A stretch of 57,770 nucleotides of DNA from an uncultured Rhodospirillales bacterium (GTDB taxonomy: Bacteria; Pseudomonadota; Alphaproteobacteria; Acetobacterales; Acetobacteraceae). Under the pieces are notes generated by a model. The model was not told where the DNA came from. It saw nothing but the letters and a program-made list of their open reading frames with translations, and did not search any database. Positions 25,401-33,819 of the stretch are shown here, piece after piece (within the stretch, counting starts at the first letter, position 1; each line of letters opens with the position of its first letter). The translations under genes were made by a program, and so were the position numbers. The stretch lies in assembly GCA_903924855.1 (NCBI GenBank), contig CAIYCW010000050.1, positions 1 to 57,770 of the forward strand, written 5' to 3'.

Positions 25401-26931
25401 TGGTGGAATTGTCTGTGCCGGACAGTGTTGGCACCGTGATTTGCGTGGTGACGTTGAGTGTTGTGAAGTTTCCGGTGGCCGGCGTGACACTGCCAATCGT
25501 CGTGTTGTTGACGGATCCGCCGCTGATCGCGACTGCATTGGCCTGCTGAGAGGCGATGGAACCAAGGCCGAGCGCCGTTGAGAGTTGTGCTGCGGTGACA
25601 TTTCCGGTTTGCCCGGCCACAGCTTGCACAGGGGCAGTGGAGAGATATCCCTGCGCCTTGACGAAGGATGTGGTGGCGATTGCCGTTGAATTGTCCGTGG
25701 TTACGGGCGTGGGCGCGGTGGGTATGCCGGTCAGGGCTGCGGATGCCAGCGGGGCGGCTCCGGTGATATCCGACACCGTCAGAGTGACGGTGCCGGTTCT
25801 GCCGGCGACCGATTGTACCAGTGATGCGGCGGACGTGATGTAGCCTTGCGCCTTCACAAAGGCGGTCGAGGCGGCGTTGGTTGAATTGTCGGTCGCAGCG
25901 ACGGTTGGAACGATGGCCTGCGCCGTGGCCGACAATGTGGTGAACTTGCCGGTGTTTGCGATCGAATTGCCTATGGCCGCTCCGTCAATGGAGCCACCGG
26001 TCAAAGTCACTGCGTTGGCGGCCTGTCCCGCGAGACTGCCCAATCCCAACGCGCCTGCGACCTGCGCTACGGTGACCGCACCGGTCATGCCGGCGACCGA
26101 TATCACCTCATTGGCGATACCGTCGATCTTCTCCCAACTGCTCCCGTTGAACAGCACTTTGTCACCGATGTTCCACTGGGAGATACCGTCCAGGGACGTG
26201 GTTCCGGCGGTTTTGACGGTGTAGAACCAGCCAGTGGTGCCGGTGCCGCTTCTGAGGCTTGGGATGTTCAGATTGGCATCCCAGGTCCCCTGGTAGAGCA
26301 GTCCACCCGCGACTGCGGCTGGTAGCTGGGCAGTGGGAACCTTTCCGGTTGAATCGAGGCTGGCATAGCCGCCCGGTGTTGCCTTGTTGGATTGCAGTTC
26401 AACCGCGTTGCCGGTTGACAATACGCTGCCGCCAGTAACCTGGCCTTTGGCATTCACATTCACCGTGGCGTAGGTGCCGGGCGTGGTGATGGTGGCAAGC
26501 GATGTCTGGACGATCGGGCTCCCATTCTGGGTGGCGCCAGAAATATCGCCGGTCAGGGTGATCGGTTGTGCAAGACGCTGCTGCACGAACGCAGTTGTGG
26601 CCAGCCGTGTGCTATAGTCACCAGCGGGCGGCGTGCTGGCAGTTGGAGTTCCGGTGAAGGCCGGCGAGGACAGATCTGCCACGACGGAGGGGTCGATCTG
26701 CAGCACCGCAGCGCTCATCACCAGACCGCTGCCGATACCAATCGGTTCCGGTTGACCGGGTGAAGGGCTTGCGTGGCCGAGCAGCGCACCAGGCGCCAAG
26801 GTGAGTTTCGGTTGCAAGCCGGCTTGCAGCGTGTTGACCGAAACCGATTTGCTGGTGCCGTTCTGGTCGAGCAGCAAAAGGTCGCTCGGATTGACGACCG
26901 CTGCCTGGGCAAGCTGTTCAAGACTGGGCAT
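22402..26931 (-). CDS. Giant tail fibre/receptor-binding protein with tandem repeats and glycine-rich tip
   Basis: A 1,509-residue structural protein. Residues 1-90 form an adaptor-like N-terminus (NPSDLLLLDQNGTSKSV, LQAGLQPKLTL) shared in pattern with the 852-residue fibre. About residues 90-770 carry repeated modules containing SPALTGIPTAPT, LATTAFVVGQAG, ARQDHVHPTDT and QSVAGRTG, typical of long phage fibres. Near residues 770-860 a pectate-lyase-like entry (QTAVDFGADTTGASDS, GGTIAFTPGVYQI) occurs. The final ~230 residues are extremely glycine-rich, resembling glycine-rich receptor-recognition tips. SD GGAG lies 7 bases before the ATG. It probably binds the host surface. Confidence 0.85.
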   Translation of the reverse strand: MPSLEQLAQAAVVNPSDLLLLDQNGTSKSVSVNTLQAGLQPKLTLAPGALLGHASPSPGQPEPIGIGSGLVMSAAVLQIDPSVVADLSSPAFTGTPTASTPPAGDYSTRLATTAFVQQRLAQPITLTGDISGATQNGSPIVQTSLATITTPGTYATVNVNAKGQVTGGSVLSTGNAVELQSNKATPGGYASLDSTGKVPTAQLPAAVAGGLLYQGTWDANLNIPSLRSGTGTTGWFYTVKTAGTTSLDGISQWNIGDKVLFNGSSWEKIDGIANEVISVAGMTGAVTVAQVAGALGLGSLAGQAANAVTLTGGSIDGAAIGNSIANTGKFTTLSATAQAIVPTVAATDNSTNAASTAFVKAQGYITSAASLVQSVAGRTGTVTLTVSDITGAAPLASAALTGIPTAPTPVTTDNSTAIATTSFVKAQGYLSTAPVQAVAGQTGNVTAAQLSTALGLGSIASQQANAVAISGGSVNNTTIGSVTPATGNFTTLNVTTQITVPTLSGTDNSTNAASTAYVNSKGYITASGAPVQSVAGRTGSISLAVADVSGAASLASPALTGIPTAPTAAVGTNSTQLATTAFVVGQAGTASPSANGTAAVGTSLSFARQDHVHPTDTTRASLASPALTGVPTAPTAAVGTNSTQLATTAFVVGQAGTATPSINGTAAVGTSLSFARQDHVHPTDTSRAALASPSFTGTPTAPTPATTDNSTTLATTAFVKAQGYTTAASTVTSVAGQTGAVTDLSAGTVKASGGSTARSLSARATDVQTAVDFGADTTGASDSLHALQTLATGMASNGGTIAFTPGVYQISAAWYIQDNTLIEVDGGATFPNASNVNADADGTVLKYQQARKSWLGVTSTDANAFTTFTSLVVSGTSGSTNYEKAAGYDAVLSYDASSYTVGASYDTPIYTKDVVGRQMSAIVNGTTLGRAWGTVAGATALSGADGLLIGAEIDVIAQVSQGEHSRKNSKTGVMAVSMGAGQPTTAFLTAATSAAWFDGYTVLKNTVSRYAFVVRDLSVYPSVTPFSVDPSGNVVVQSLNNAGNQQISGLATFNAGIADASFSSQTPTSGFAITVPNGVLTLQLTPASTLASGTITMPSAPGNGQWLFVTSTQTISSVAFTPATGQSVLAAPSLIPSGVEVAFQYQASAARWICQSGNDSRIANAATAASLTFGTGADGAFSASSGTTTLTRDMHWTSCTLSGSASIVTNGYRVFVSGTLDISAATAGAISCNGNNGSSATSASGAFGPGGFAMRTVGQSPTGGGGGGTATLAAGSAGVAGISNAIGNGGSGGAAGAGGASSGSGGAAGIGGAVGGQIALSTPTTAFFMPAIGVSICAGLVGGGGGGGGGDGTNYGGGGGSGGSFGGTIALYARNIQRGSNTTVGVIQAKGGFGGAGYQAAGGNAAGGGGGGGGGGGFVYIITETLQGNAMTNGIDVSGGNGANGGVGAGTGKGGAGGTGGSSGSVQMINLLAPSYYASSWNIAGANGSISSTTSGGAGGTGAILHVAL
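24868..25275 (-). repeat. Two tandem 204-base repeats inside the fibre gene
   Basis: Two consecutive units, each 204 bases (68 codons), encode nearly identical stretches from LASPALTG through ARQDHVHPTDT. The distance is exact, for example GGACAT at 24891 and 25095. Unit borders are approximate. They probably arose by in-frame duplication and would let the fibre change length by recombination. Confidence 0.8.
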
Positions 26932-27027
26932 AAGTGTTCTCCCCGCCCCTTTTGCAGGGGTTGGTGACGATGGGACTTTGAGTGCGGGGGCGGTTAAAGG
27001 CTGCTGTCAGATTTGAACGGTTCAGCT

Positions 27028-29586
27028 TTAGCCGATCGCGGCCCAACCGGTGTTGCCGGTGCCGCTCTGCTTGACAAAAAAGCTGGCACCGACGCCGCCA
27101 TTGAGGTTGCGGAAAGTTGAGCCGGGCGGGGCTGTGACGACGGATTGCGGGCTGCCGCGGCCCACGAGTTCAAGGGCGCCTGTAGCCTCGGCATCCGTGG
27201 TGATGCGCACGCGGCCAGTGCCGCCGGCATGGAGTTGGACATCCGCATTGTTGTTGCTGTGCAGGGAGGCGCCGCCGGTGCCGTCCGGGGCCAGGTAATC
27301 GGCACTGGAAAAGAACGCAGCACGCCAGGTGTTAAAGGTTCCGATCCATTCAATATCGGCATTGGCCGCCACCGTGATGTCGGTGACCGTCCAGTTCTCC
27401 TGCACCGGGTTTGAACCCGATCGAAAAAACTTGACCGGCACGTTGCACCTTACACGCAGCCTGCGTTCGTCCGGAATGGGCACCGAAGCATAGGCGATTG
27501 CGGTGGCGCCGCTGCCATCGCCGGTGATGGTGACCGGGACGGTGGCGCCTGCCACGCCGTAGCCGGAGCCTGTGGCGGTGACGACGATGCCGATGATGGT
27601 GCCGCCGCTGATCACGGCGCGGGCTGTGGCGCCGGTACCAGGCGCACCCAGGGAGATCGTGGCTGTCGTATAGCCGCTGCCGGGGGCGGTGACGCGGATA
27701 AAGGTGATCTGGCCTGAGGTGGCCGATTGATAGTTGGTCAACATTGACTGCACCCCGTTCGGGGCTGTGCTGATCATGATTGTGTCGATCACATCGGGCA
27801 GCAGGATGGTTTGCAGACCATTTGCCAGCGTGGGGTTGGCAAAGAAGCGCTGGGTGAAGTTCCAGCGATTTTCCTCGATGATCACCTGTTCGGTGTTGGG
27901 CCATAGCGCGTTGCCGATCCAGGCACCGGCGCTGCCGATGAAGTGGTTTCGGGCGATCAGCACGGCTTGCGGGCCGTCGCGCAGAATGATCCCGCCGGCA
28001 CTGGAGCCACTCATCGAGATCCAATTGCCGACAACGGCCAATTGCGAGCAGGACTGCCCGAAATTGATACCATTACCGTCTGTTTCGACATTGTTGGCCT
28101 GAACGGCCCATTGCGAGATGCCAAGCAGCGTGTTGGCCTCGACTTTGACCGATGTGCCGCCACCGCAGTTGACGCCGATCACGCCACCATTGACGTGGTT
28201 GCTGCTGATCTCGGACGAAAGCGAGCCGCCGGCATCGATGCCAAACTGGGCGGTGCCGACGACCACGTTGCCCATAACACGGCTGTAGGACATGTTCGCC
28301 AGGATACCGGCGCCGTTGTTGGTGGAAGAGCCGTTGTTGGAAAGCAGATTGCCTTCAACCAACAGGCCAGAGCCCGAAATCGAGATGCCATAATAGGTGT
28401 TGTCGTGGCAGACATTGCCCGAAATCACTGTATTGAGGGCATCCGGATTGGCGTTTCCCCAAACTGGAACGGTGGTGTTCGTGGCATTGTAGTTGCCAAC
28501 ATCGATGCCGCGCAGATTGTTCCAAGCCCGATTGCCGCAGACCCGACCAAGGCGGATTTTCTGAACAAAGGTCGGATCGTTGAAATCGCAAACGATGCCG
28601 TATTGGCCGTTGTCGTGGGCCAGGCAGGACTGCACCGTCACCCCACCCACCGCCTGCACCCAAATCCCGTGCAAGGTGTTGTTGCTGAACTCGCAATCAC
28701 GCACCGAGTGGGCGCTGATGGATGGGTCACTCGACTGCAAGGTCAGGCCGTGGCCCAGGGTGGAGCCTGCGGCATTGGTGAAGACGCATCGATGAAAATC
28801 GCTGGAAAGGCATGTGCTGGTGACGATCACTGACCAGCTATTGGCGCTGACGCCTGCCTTGTTGGCATCGAACACCACACCATCGGCGTGAAAACCGCTG
28901 GCCTGGATTGAGATCCACGCGCTGCCGCTTTTCTGCTGCAGACGGCGCAGCGTGGTCTGACCTGGAATGCCGAGGAACGCCACATTGGCGGTGCCGATCG
29001 TCAGCTGTCCGTTGATGATATAGGTCTTGGCACCGAGACGGATCGGGACGCCATAGGTGATCGCGGAGACGAAGGCAGAGGTGTCATCCGTCAGGCCGTC
29101 GCCTTTTGCGCCAAAGGTTTCGATGGGCATAGCATCGGCCATCTGGTCACCGAGATGACGGGCGATGCCGACACCGGTGGGTATGACGGACAGCGTAGAT
29201 AGATCGAGTCCAGTCTGGTTGGACAGACCAGCCATCAACTGGCTGTAGGACAGCGCCTTGTTGGTCCCGGATTGGGCGATGGCAACCAGGTCGGCGGCAG
29301 ACGGCGTTGAACCAGCTGGCAGGGTCGAAATGGTGAACGGGGTCGCGTTGGCCGCGAGCGTGCCATTGGCCAAAGACAGATTGGCGCCGATTGTGATGGT
29401 CTCGACGGGGCCGGTTCCGCTGGAGATGCGGCCGAGCACCTGGCCGCTGGCCAAAGCGAGGGAGGGCTGGAGGCCCGCGGTGACCTGCGACAGTGACGCT
29501 GCGCGGGTGACCCCACCTTGGCTGATCGGGAAGAGATCGATGGTTGCCGCGGCGATGGCAGAAGGCAACTCTGGGATGGTCGGCAT
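27028..29586 (-). CDS. Tailspike-like fibre with right-handed beta-helix
   Basis: An 852-residue protein. The first ~100 residues (TIDLFPISQGGVTRAASLSQV, AGLQPSLAL, GRISSGTGPVETI) match the adaptor pattern of the giant fibre. From about residue 155 a pectate-lyase-3-type helix starts with IETFGAKGDGLTDDTSAF, continued by many short beta rungs with GI.V and NN.H..I patterns (for example SNNTLHGIWVQAV, NTYYGISISGS). C-terminal domains include a TGSGYGVAG repeat region and a glycine-poor end. Such helices bind or cut surface polysaccharide; catalytic residues are not evident, so binding or depolymerisation cannot be told apart. Confidence 0.85.
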   Translation of the reverse strand: MPTIPELPSAIAAATIDLFPISQGGVTRAASLSQVTAGLQPSLALASGQVLGRISSGTGPVETITIGANLSLANGTLAANATPFTISTLPAGSTPSAADLVAIAQSGTNKALSYSQLMAGLSNQTGLDLSTLSVIPTGVGIARHLGDQMADAMPIETFGAKGDGLTDDTSAFVSAITYGVPIRLGAKTYIINGQLTIGTANVAFLGIPGQTTLRRLQQKSGSAWISIQASGFHADGVVFDANKAGVSANSWSVIVTSTCLSSDFHRCVFTNAAGSTLGHGLTLQSSDPSISAHSVRDCEFSNNTLHGIWVQAVGGVTVQSCLAHDNGQYGIVCDFNDPTFVQKIRLGRVCGNRAWNNLRGIDVGNYNATNTTVPVWGNANPDALNTVISGNVCHDNTYYGISISGSGLLVEGNLLSNNGSSTNNGAGILANMSYSRVMGNVVVGTAQFGIDAGGSLSSEISSNHVNGGVIGVNCGGGTSVKVEANTLLGISQWAVQANNVETDGNGINFGQSCSQLAVVGNWISMSGSSAGGIILRDGPQAVLIARNHFIGSAGAWIGNALWPNTEQVIIEENRWNFTQRFFANPTLANGLQTILLPDVIDTIMISTAPNGVQSMLTNYQSATSGQITFIRVTAPGSGYTTATISLGAPGTGATARAVISGGTIIGIVVTATGSGYGVAGATVPVTITGDGSGATAIAYASVPIPDERRLRVRCNVPVKFFRSGSNPVQENWTVTDITVAANADIEWIGTFNTWRAAFFSSADYLAPDGTGGASLHSNNNADVQLHAGGTGRVRITTDAEATGALELVGRGSPQSVVTAPPGSTFRNLNGGVGASFFVKQSGTGNTGWAAIG

Positions 29587-29590
29587 GGGT

Positions 29591-30079
29591 TCACGCTCCG
29601 ATCAGGATCGGGTTGCCGTTCTGGTCGGTGACGATGGCACCGCTGTCGGTGGTGAGAGACGACACAGGTGCGGTGACCGCTGTTAGGGCCTGCACCGGCA
29701 GCAGGACGGCGCGCGACAGGGTGCGGCCGGAATTTGTACCTATGCTGATCTGGACAACATAGACTGTGCCGATATTGCCTGCACCGAACCAGAACACTGC
29801 GATGGGACCGTCGGCGGTGGTGCTGTTGAGCGTGAGATCGGCGGCGTTGCCGGATGGGGTGATGGTGACGTCGATGGTGGAAATACCGTCGCCATGGTTG
29901 CCGAGCAGAGCCGCCGATATCTCCAGTTCATAGTCGAGCACATCGGCGGGGTCCTTGGCCGGCCAGGCCAAGGGGGCCGGGGCGGCGGCAACTGTGCCGC
30001 GTGGGACTGGGGCAAAGCCGTCGAGAACAACGCGACGTGCGCCGCTGGGGCGCCAGACGTGAGTGGCCGTGGTCGGCAT
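29591..30079 (-). CDS. Phage tail-associated protein, function unknown
   Basis: A 162-residue protein. It starts MPTTATHVWRPSGARRVVLD and includes DPADVLDYELEISAALLG near residue 42 and a Thr/Ser-rich beta-strand body with TSGRTLSRAV-like residues at 128-140. The pattern of a short linker, beta-sandwich-like core and NGNPILIGA tail suits a small virion or fibre-associated protein. It lies between two fibre-related genes with 3-4 base gaps. No enzymatic motif is seen. Confidence 0.7.
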   Translation of the reverse strand: MPTTATHVWRPSGARRVVLDGFAPVPRGTVAAAPAPLAWPAKDPADVLDYELEISAALLGNHGDGISTIDVTITPSGNAADLTLNSTTADGPIAVFWFGAGNIGTVYVVQISIGTNSGRTLSRAVLLPVQALTAVTAPVSSLTTDSGAIVTDQNGNPILIGA

Positions 30080-30082
30080 GGG

Positions 30083-30382
30083 TCAGGCTCCGCTGGTTGT
30101 GCTGGTCGCGCCTGTGGTGCTGCTGGCTGTGAGGGCTGCGATCTGGGCCGAGAGAGAGGCAAGCTCGGCCTGCAGCTGCGCCAGGCTGGGCGTTGTCAGC
30201 ACGGGGGGGACGGCAGGTGGCGGGGCGGCGAACGCACCGTTGGTGTAGGTCCAGCCAACCGCGACGGCTGAGCTGGTGACCAGCACCCAGGTTAAAGACG
30301 GGTTGAACAACAGCTGCGGTTCGACGCTGATGTTGATCAGTTCGGCCACAGCGCCGTTCTGGAGGCGGGCGTAGATTGCCAT
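30083..30382 (-). CDS. Small fibre-associated or chaperone-like phage protein
   Basis: A 99-residue protein beginning MAIYARLQNGAVAELINISV, a start pattern common to small proteins encoded beside tail fibres. A proline/alanine linker (APPPAVPP) leads to a helical, possibly coiled-coil segment (LAQLQAELASLSAQIAAL) and a Thr/Ser-rich end. It follows the 416-residue fibre gene by 3 bases. A role in fibre assembly is inferred from position and shape only. Confidence 0.6.
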   Translation of the reverse strand: MAIYARLQNGAVAELINISVEPQLLFNPSLTWVLVTSSAVAVGWTYTNGAFAAPPPAVPPVLTTPSLAQLQAELASLSAQIAALTASSTTGATSTTSGA

Positions 30383-30385
30383 GTC

Positions 30386-31636
30386 TCAGTACTCCACGAT
30401 CACGATGCCGGAGGCGCCAGCGCCACCGAGAGCACCGGTGCCGGCGCCTGAGGTGTTGTTGGACCCGTTGCCACCACCTCCCCCGCCATAGCCTTGTCCG
30501 GGGATTGCGGTCAGCGCGCCGGTGGTGCCACGGCCGGCACCTGGACCGCCGCCGTCGCCGCCGCGCGCGGATGACAGAACACAGTCCGTTCCGTAGCTGC
30601 CGCTGTAGTTGACCTGACCGCCAACACCGTAACCGCCGGCTCCCCCAGGCATCGGTGCGTAGCTGCTGCCACCGCCACCGCCGCTGCCGCCGGTTGCGGA
30701 GACGTAGGTGCCAAAGCTGGATGTTCCGCCAACCCCACCCGATGCTCCGGCACTGGGATTTCCACCGGCGCCAACCGTCACGGGGATGGATGTGCCAGGT
30801 GTAAGGCCGGTGAGGATCGAGAGCGATGACCCGCCGCTGCCGCCACCGCCGGCAGGTGCTGCGGTGTTGCTGCCACCGCCACCGCCACCGCCGATCACGG
30901 TGACGCGCAACCTTGTGACAGCGCTGGGAACAACGAATGTGCCGGAACTGGTGAAGGATTGCAGTTGTGAGAAGCCAGGCCGCAAGGTTGGAAGCTTGAA
31001 GGGAATGACCGGTGCTGTGGGCAGGGCTGCGATGTTCGACGCTGTGATCTGGGTCTGACCGTAGGAGACCGTGATCATGGCAAGACCGGACCAGCCAGCA
31101 TCTGTGCTGGGGAGGATCTGGGTTCCGGTGACCGCGGGCACACCGGCCTTCAGCTGAAACTGGACCCGCTGAATGCGCTGTGTGTTCTGGGCGGTGCCGG
31201 CATTGCCGGGGCCGAGGTAGGGCACAGCGGGATTGGCTGCGTTGTAGTAGGGCAGCACCACCGGGCTTGTGTCACTTTCCAGAAAGGCCGCTTCGAGCAG
31301 ATAGGCGATCGACTGGCCGGTGGTTGTGGGAGCGGCCAGGGTGAAATTGGTTGAGCCCAGATTGATGCCCAGTTTGACCAGAGAATCGGTGACGTCAGCG
31401 GCCAGGGAGCCATAGGCGTTTTGGTCGACCGAGGTGAGTTGGGTGATGCTGCCGGGACCGACCGTGACCTGCAGGCCTGCGGGGGACGTGGGGGAGACGG
31501 ACAGCCCGTCCACGACCGTTGTGCTGCCGAGCGTGGCCTGTGCCAGAACGCCGAGCGCCACCATGGCATTGCGGTTGATGTTCAACAGATCGGTGTCGAG
31601 CGGAATGCTGCCCGGATAGACGATGTTGCGGTCCAT
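30386..31636 (-). CDS. Short tail fibre with glycine-rich receptor-binding domain
   Basis: A 416-residue protein beginning MDRNIVYPGSIPLDTDLLNI. Residues 1-220 are a beta-rich attachment part with SVSPTSPAGLQVTVGPGSITQL, matching phage proteins in which fibre genes follow tail protein I. From residue 240 on (VTVIGGGGGGGSNTAAPAGGGG) the sequence is glycine-rich and ends GASGIVIVEY, a classic end of glycine-rich tip domains. The giant fibre has a similar C-terminus, so the two may share ancestry or recombine. SD and spacing are consistent with translation from 31636. Confidence 0.8.
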   Translation of the reverse strand: MDRNIVYPGSIPLDTDLLNINRNAMVALGVLAQATLGSTTVVDGLSVSPTSPAGLQVTVGPGSITQLTSVDQNAYGSLAADVTDSLVKLGINLGSTNFTLAAPTTTGQSIAYLLEAAFLESDTSPVVLPYYNAANPAVPYLGPGNAGTAQNTQRIQRVQFQLKAGVPAVTGTQILPSTDAGWSGLAMITVSYGQTQITASNIAALPTAPVIPFKLPTLRPGFSQLQSFTSSGTFVVPSAVTRLRVTVIGGGGGGGSNTAAPAGGGGSGGSSLSILTGLTPGTSIPVTVGAGGNPSAGASGGVGGTSSFGTYVSATGGSGGGGGSSYAPMPGGAGGYGVGGQVNYSGSYGTDCVLSSARGGDGGGPGAGRGTTGALTAIPGQGYGGGGGGNGSNNTSGAGTGALGGAGASGIVIVEY

Positions 31637-31657
31637 TGGCGGCTCTTTCGAGGAGGG

Positions 31658-32314
31658 TTAGTTCGAGATTCGGGTCCAGGCGACGGTGGAGACCGGCATG
31701 ACGCGGGCAATCGCCGCGTCCAGATCGCTGTCCGTGATGGCGCCCTGGATCATGTCGAGCGAGGCGTATGTGAGTGCGCCCTGGCCATAGCCGCCGGCAC
31801 TCTGGACCCAGCCCGATACCAGGGAGATGCCGCTGCCTTGGGCGCGAAAGGCGGTGACGAAGCATTGGAAAGGCAGCGCCAGGCTGCCCCAGCCACCTGA
31901 GAGGCCGTAGCCGAGGGGGCCGCCCCAGGCACCGGTGTCGGCGGGGCGGCCGGGTTCGAAGATGACCGGGGGTCGGCCGGTGAGATCGGTGAGGACGGAG
32001 CTGAGTGCGAGCCTTGTGTTGCGCTCGCGCAGGAGTTCGCGGTGGATCCGATTGCGGTAGGCTGAGTCTGGCTCGGCGGTGTGGCGCGGCAATGCCGCAC
32101 CCAGAAAATCCATTGAGATGGCATCGAGATAGCCATCGGTTGCGGTGGCAAGCCTGGTCTGGAGCCGGGTGAACTGCAGCAAGGCGAAGATGCTGGTCCA
32201 GAGATTGGCGAGACCTGCGAGCAGGCCGTCCAGGATGGGCGTGGTGTCGGCAAACCAGTTGGTGGGCAACGTGGCCTTGAGCCGGGTGATGAAATCGGTG
32301 GGGGTGCCGGTCAT
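31658..32314 (-). CDS. Baseplate/tail protein I-like
   Basis: A 218-residue protein placed right after baseplate J, where P2-like phages carry protein I. The N-terminal half is helical (DFITRLKATLPTNWF, LWTSIFALLQFTRLQTRLATATDGYLDAISMDFLG), typical of proteins with tail-I-like fold, and RNRIHRELLRERNT near residue 87 fits. The C-terminal half has short beta-rich segments ending STVAWTRISN. Its start lies 1 base after the stop of gene J. Assignment relies on order plus weak motif likeness. Confidence 0.75.
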   Translation of the reverse strand: MTGTPTDFITRLKATLPTNWFADTTPILDGLLAGLANLWTSIFALLQFTRLQTRLATATDGYLDAISMDFLGAALPRHTAEPDSAYRNRIHRELLRERNTRLALSSVLTDLTGRPPVIFEPGRPADTGAWGGPLGYGLSGGWGSLALPFQCFVTAFRAQGSGISLVSGWVQSAGGYGQGALTYASLDMIQGAITDSDLDAAIARVMPVSTVAWTRISN

Positions 32315-32315
32315 G

Positions 32316-33440
32316 TCAGGCCACCAACACAGTGCCGGGGCGGATCAGCTGTGATGCGGTGGCGCTGAGGTCACCGGTTCCGCCATTGAGCAGCACGTTG
32401 GAGACATTGGTGACATTGGGGTCGGCCTCGTAGGCGAGCTGGGTGAGCTTGGACCAAGGAAGTCCGGCGCCGATGGTGAGAGCGGAAATCGCCAATGTCA
32501 GCGCCTGGGTGACGTTGGCGGTGATGGTGAGGTGGTTGACCGCAGGATTTGTGGCGATGGCCAGGGACATATTGGCGGTGAGCAGAGCTGGCGCCTGCAC
32601 CGTGTAAAGGCTGCCGATCGGGCGCATGGACTCGACGGCGGCTGCGACCGAGGCCAGCAACGCCGAGGCGGGGCTGCCGGAGCCATCATCGACGGTGACG
32701 ACGAAGCTGCCGACGCGCACCGAGCCATCCGGCGCGGTGTTTTCCTGCAGCGTGTAGTCAAGCCCCTGGCGGACGGCGAGTATCGCCTCCCCGATCGCAT
32801 TGGGTGTGCCGCGGGCGCGGCTGGCTAGATAGAGGCTGAAGCGGGCACGCAATGCGGTGTCTGATTCTGCGTCCAGGCCGCCGGCCAAGGGAGCCGGATT
32901 CATCACAGTGTCGATACCGGCGATTGCGGTGGCGAGTTGAGTGATGGCACCAGCCTGCACATTGGCGGCACTGCCCGCGATCAGGGCCTGAACCGGCACT
33001 GTGATGCTGGCGATACCCGCGCCTGCGACATAGCCGTTCTGAGTGGCCGACCAGGCAGGGTTTGTCGTGTCCGAGGTGACGGCGAAGCTTTGGCTGCCAT
33101 CGGCGGTGCGTACGGTCGCGGCCAGGGGGATCAAGGCGGCTTGGGTCGGCGTGAAGCGAGAGACCTGGACGAGACCCGAGGCGTTGGACGCCGGCAGGCG
33201 GGAGAACGAGAAATCGGCGACAAAACTGTCCAGATCAGCACCGTTGCTGGTGGCCGCACGGGTGGTGGCGAGGACCTGGACGATCAGCCATTGCATCCAC
33301 AGACCGATTGAGGCGTTGGCCTCGAGGATCGCGCGTAGCGTGCTGCCGATTGTGAGGTCGATGAGCTGGCTGGCAGCGCCTTGGACGGCGGCCGCAGCGT
33401 TCTGGACCATGGTTGAGAAATTCTGAAGCTGCAGCTGCAT
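32316..33440 (-). CDS. Baseplate assembly protein J (gp47 family)
   Basis: A 374-residue wedge protein of contractile baseplates. Family features: an N-terminal helical part (LIDLTIGSTLRAILEANASIGLWMQW), DLDSFVADFSFSRLPA near residue 68, GSAANVQAGAITQL near residue 155, DAESDTALRARFSLYL near residue 190, and TLQENTAPDGSVRVGSFVVTVDDG. These match the baseplate J / gp47 family, which forms the hub-to-sheath wedge. Genes for gp25 and protein I flank it in the canonical order. Confidence 0.9.
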   Translation of the reverse strand: MQLQLQNFSTMVQNAAAAVQGAASQLIDLTIGSTLRAILEANASIGLWMQWLIVQVLATTRAATSNGADLDSFVADFSFSRLPASNASGLVQVSRFTPTQAALIPLAATVRTADGSQSFAVTSDTTNPAWSATQNGYVAGAGIASITVPVQALIAGSAANVQAGAITQLATAIAGIDTVMNPAPLAGGLDAESDTALRARFSLYLASRARGTPNAIGEAILAVRQGLDYTLQENTAPDGSVRVGSFVVTVDDGSGSPASALLASVAAAVESMRPIGSLYTVQAPALLTANMSLAIATNPAVNHLTITANVTQALTLAISALTIGAGLPWSKLTQLAYEADPNVTNVSNVLLNGGTGDLSATASQLIRPGTVLVA

Positions 33441-33443
33441 GGA

Positions 33444-33812
33444 TCAGGCTCCGGCGGAGAAGGTGAGCAGCTGGGTGTCGCCGGTGGTGGCGTCCACGTA
33501 TCGGATTTCGGCGGCCACGGTGCCGGGGACGTTGCCCGCGATGGTGATGACTGGCTCCGGCGTTCTTGAGACGCTGGATTCCTTGAAAATCTGGCTGCGA
33601 ATGAGCGCCGAGATACGCGGTGCGTTGACCGGCTGGCCCACGAAGCCGGCGAGGCCGGCGCCGTAATCGAGCTGCCAGACATAGTCGCCCTGATTGGTGA
33701 GCAGCCGCTTGATGACGCGTTGGCGCGTGAGCTCTGGGCCGGATGCAAGGGCGAGATCGCCGGTGGCGGAGAGCGACAGATCGCTTCCCCACTGGTGAGA
33801 CAGGTCGGGCAT
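33444..33812 (-). CDS. Baseplate wedge protein, gpW/gp25-like
   Basis: A 122-residue protein. MPDLSHQWGSDLSLSATGDL at the start, LTRQRVIKRLLTNQGDYVWQ near residue 30 and LDYGAGLAGFVGQPV are the usual landmarks of gpW/gp25-like wedge proteins (NQGDYVW and YGAGL in particular). The frame extends upstream to 33914, but that region is Pro/Ala-rich and lies inside the gene V reading frame, so the ATG at 33812 is chosen. Lies between gpV and gpJ as in P2/Mu-type phages. Confidence 0.88.
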   Translation of the reverse strand: MPDLSHQWGSDLSLSATGDLALASGPELTRQRVIKRLLTNQGDYVWQLDYGAGLAGFVGQPVNAPRISALIRSQIFKESSVSRTPEPVITIAGNVPGTVAAEIRYVDATTGDTQLLTFSAGA

Positions 33813-33819
33813 GCTGGGA

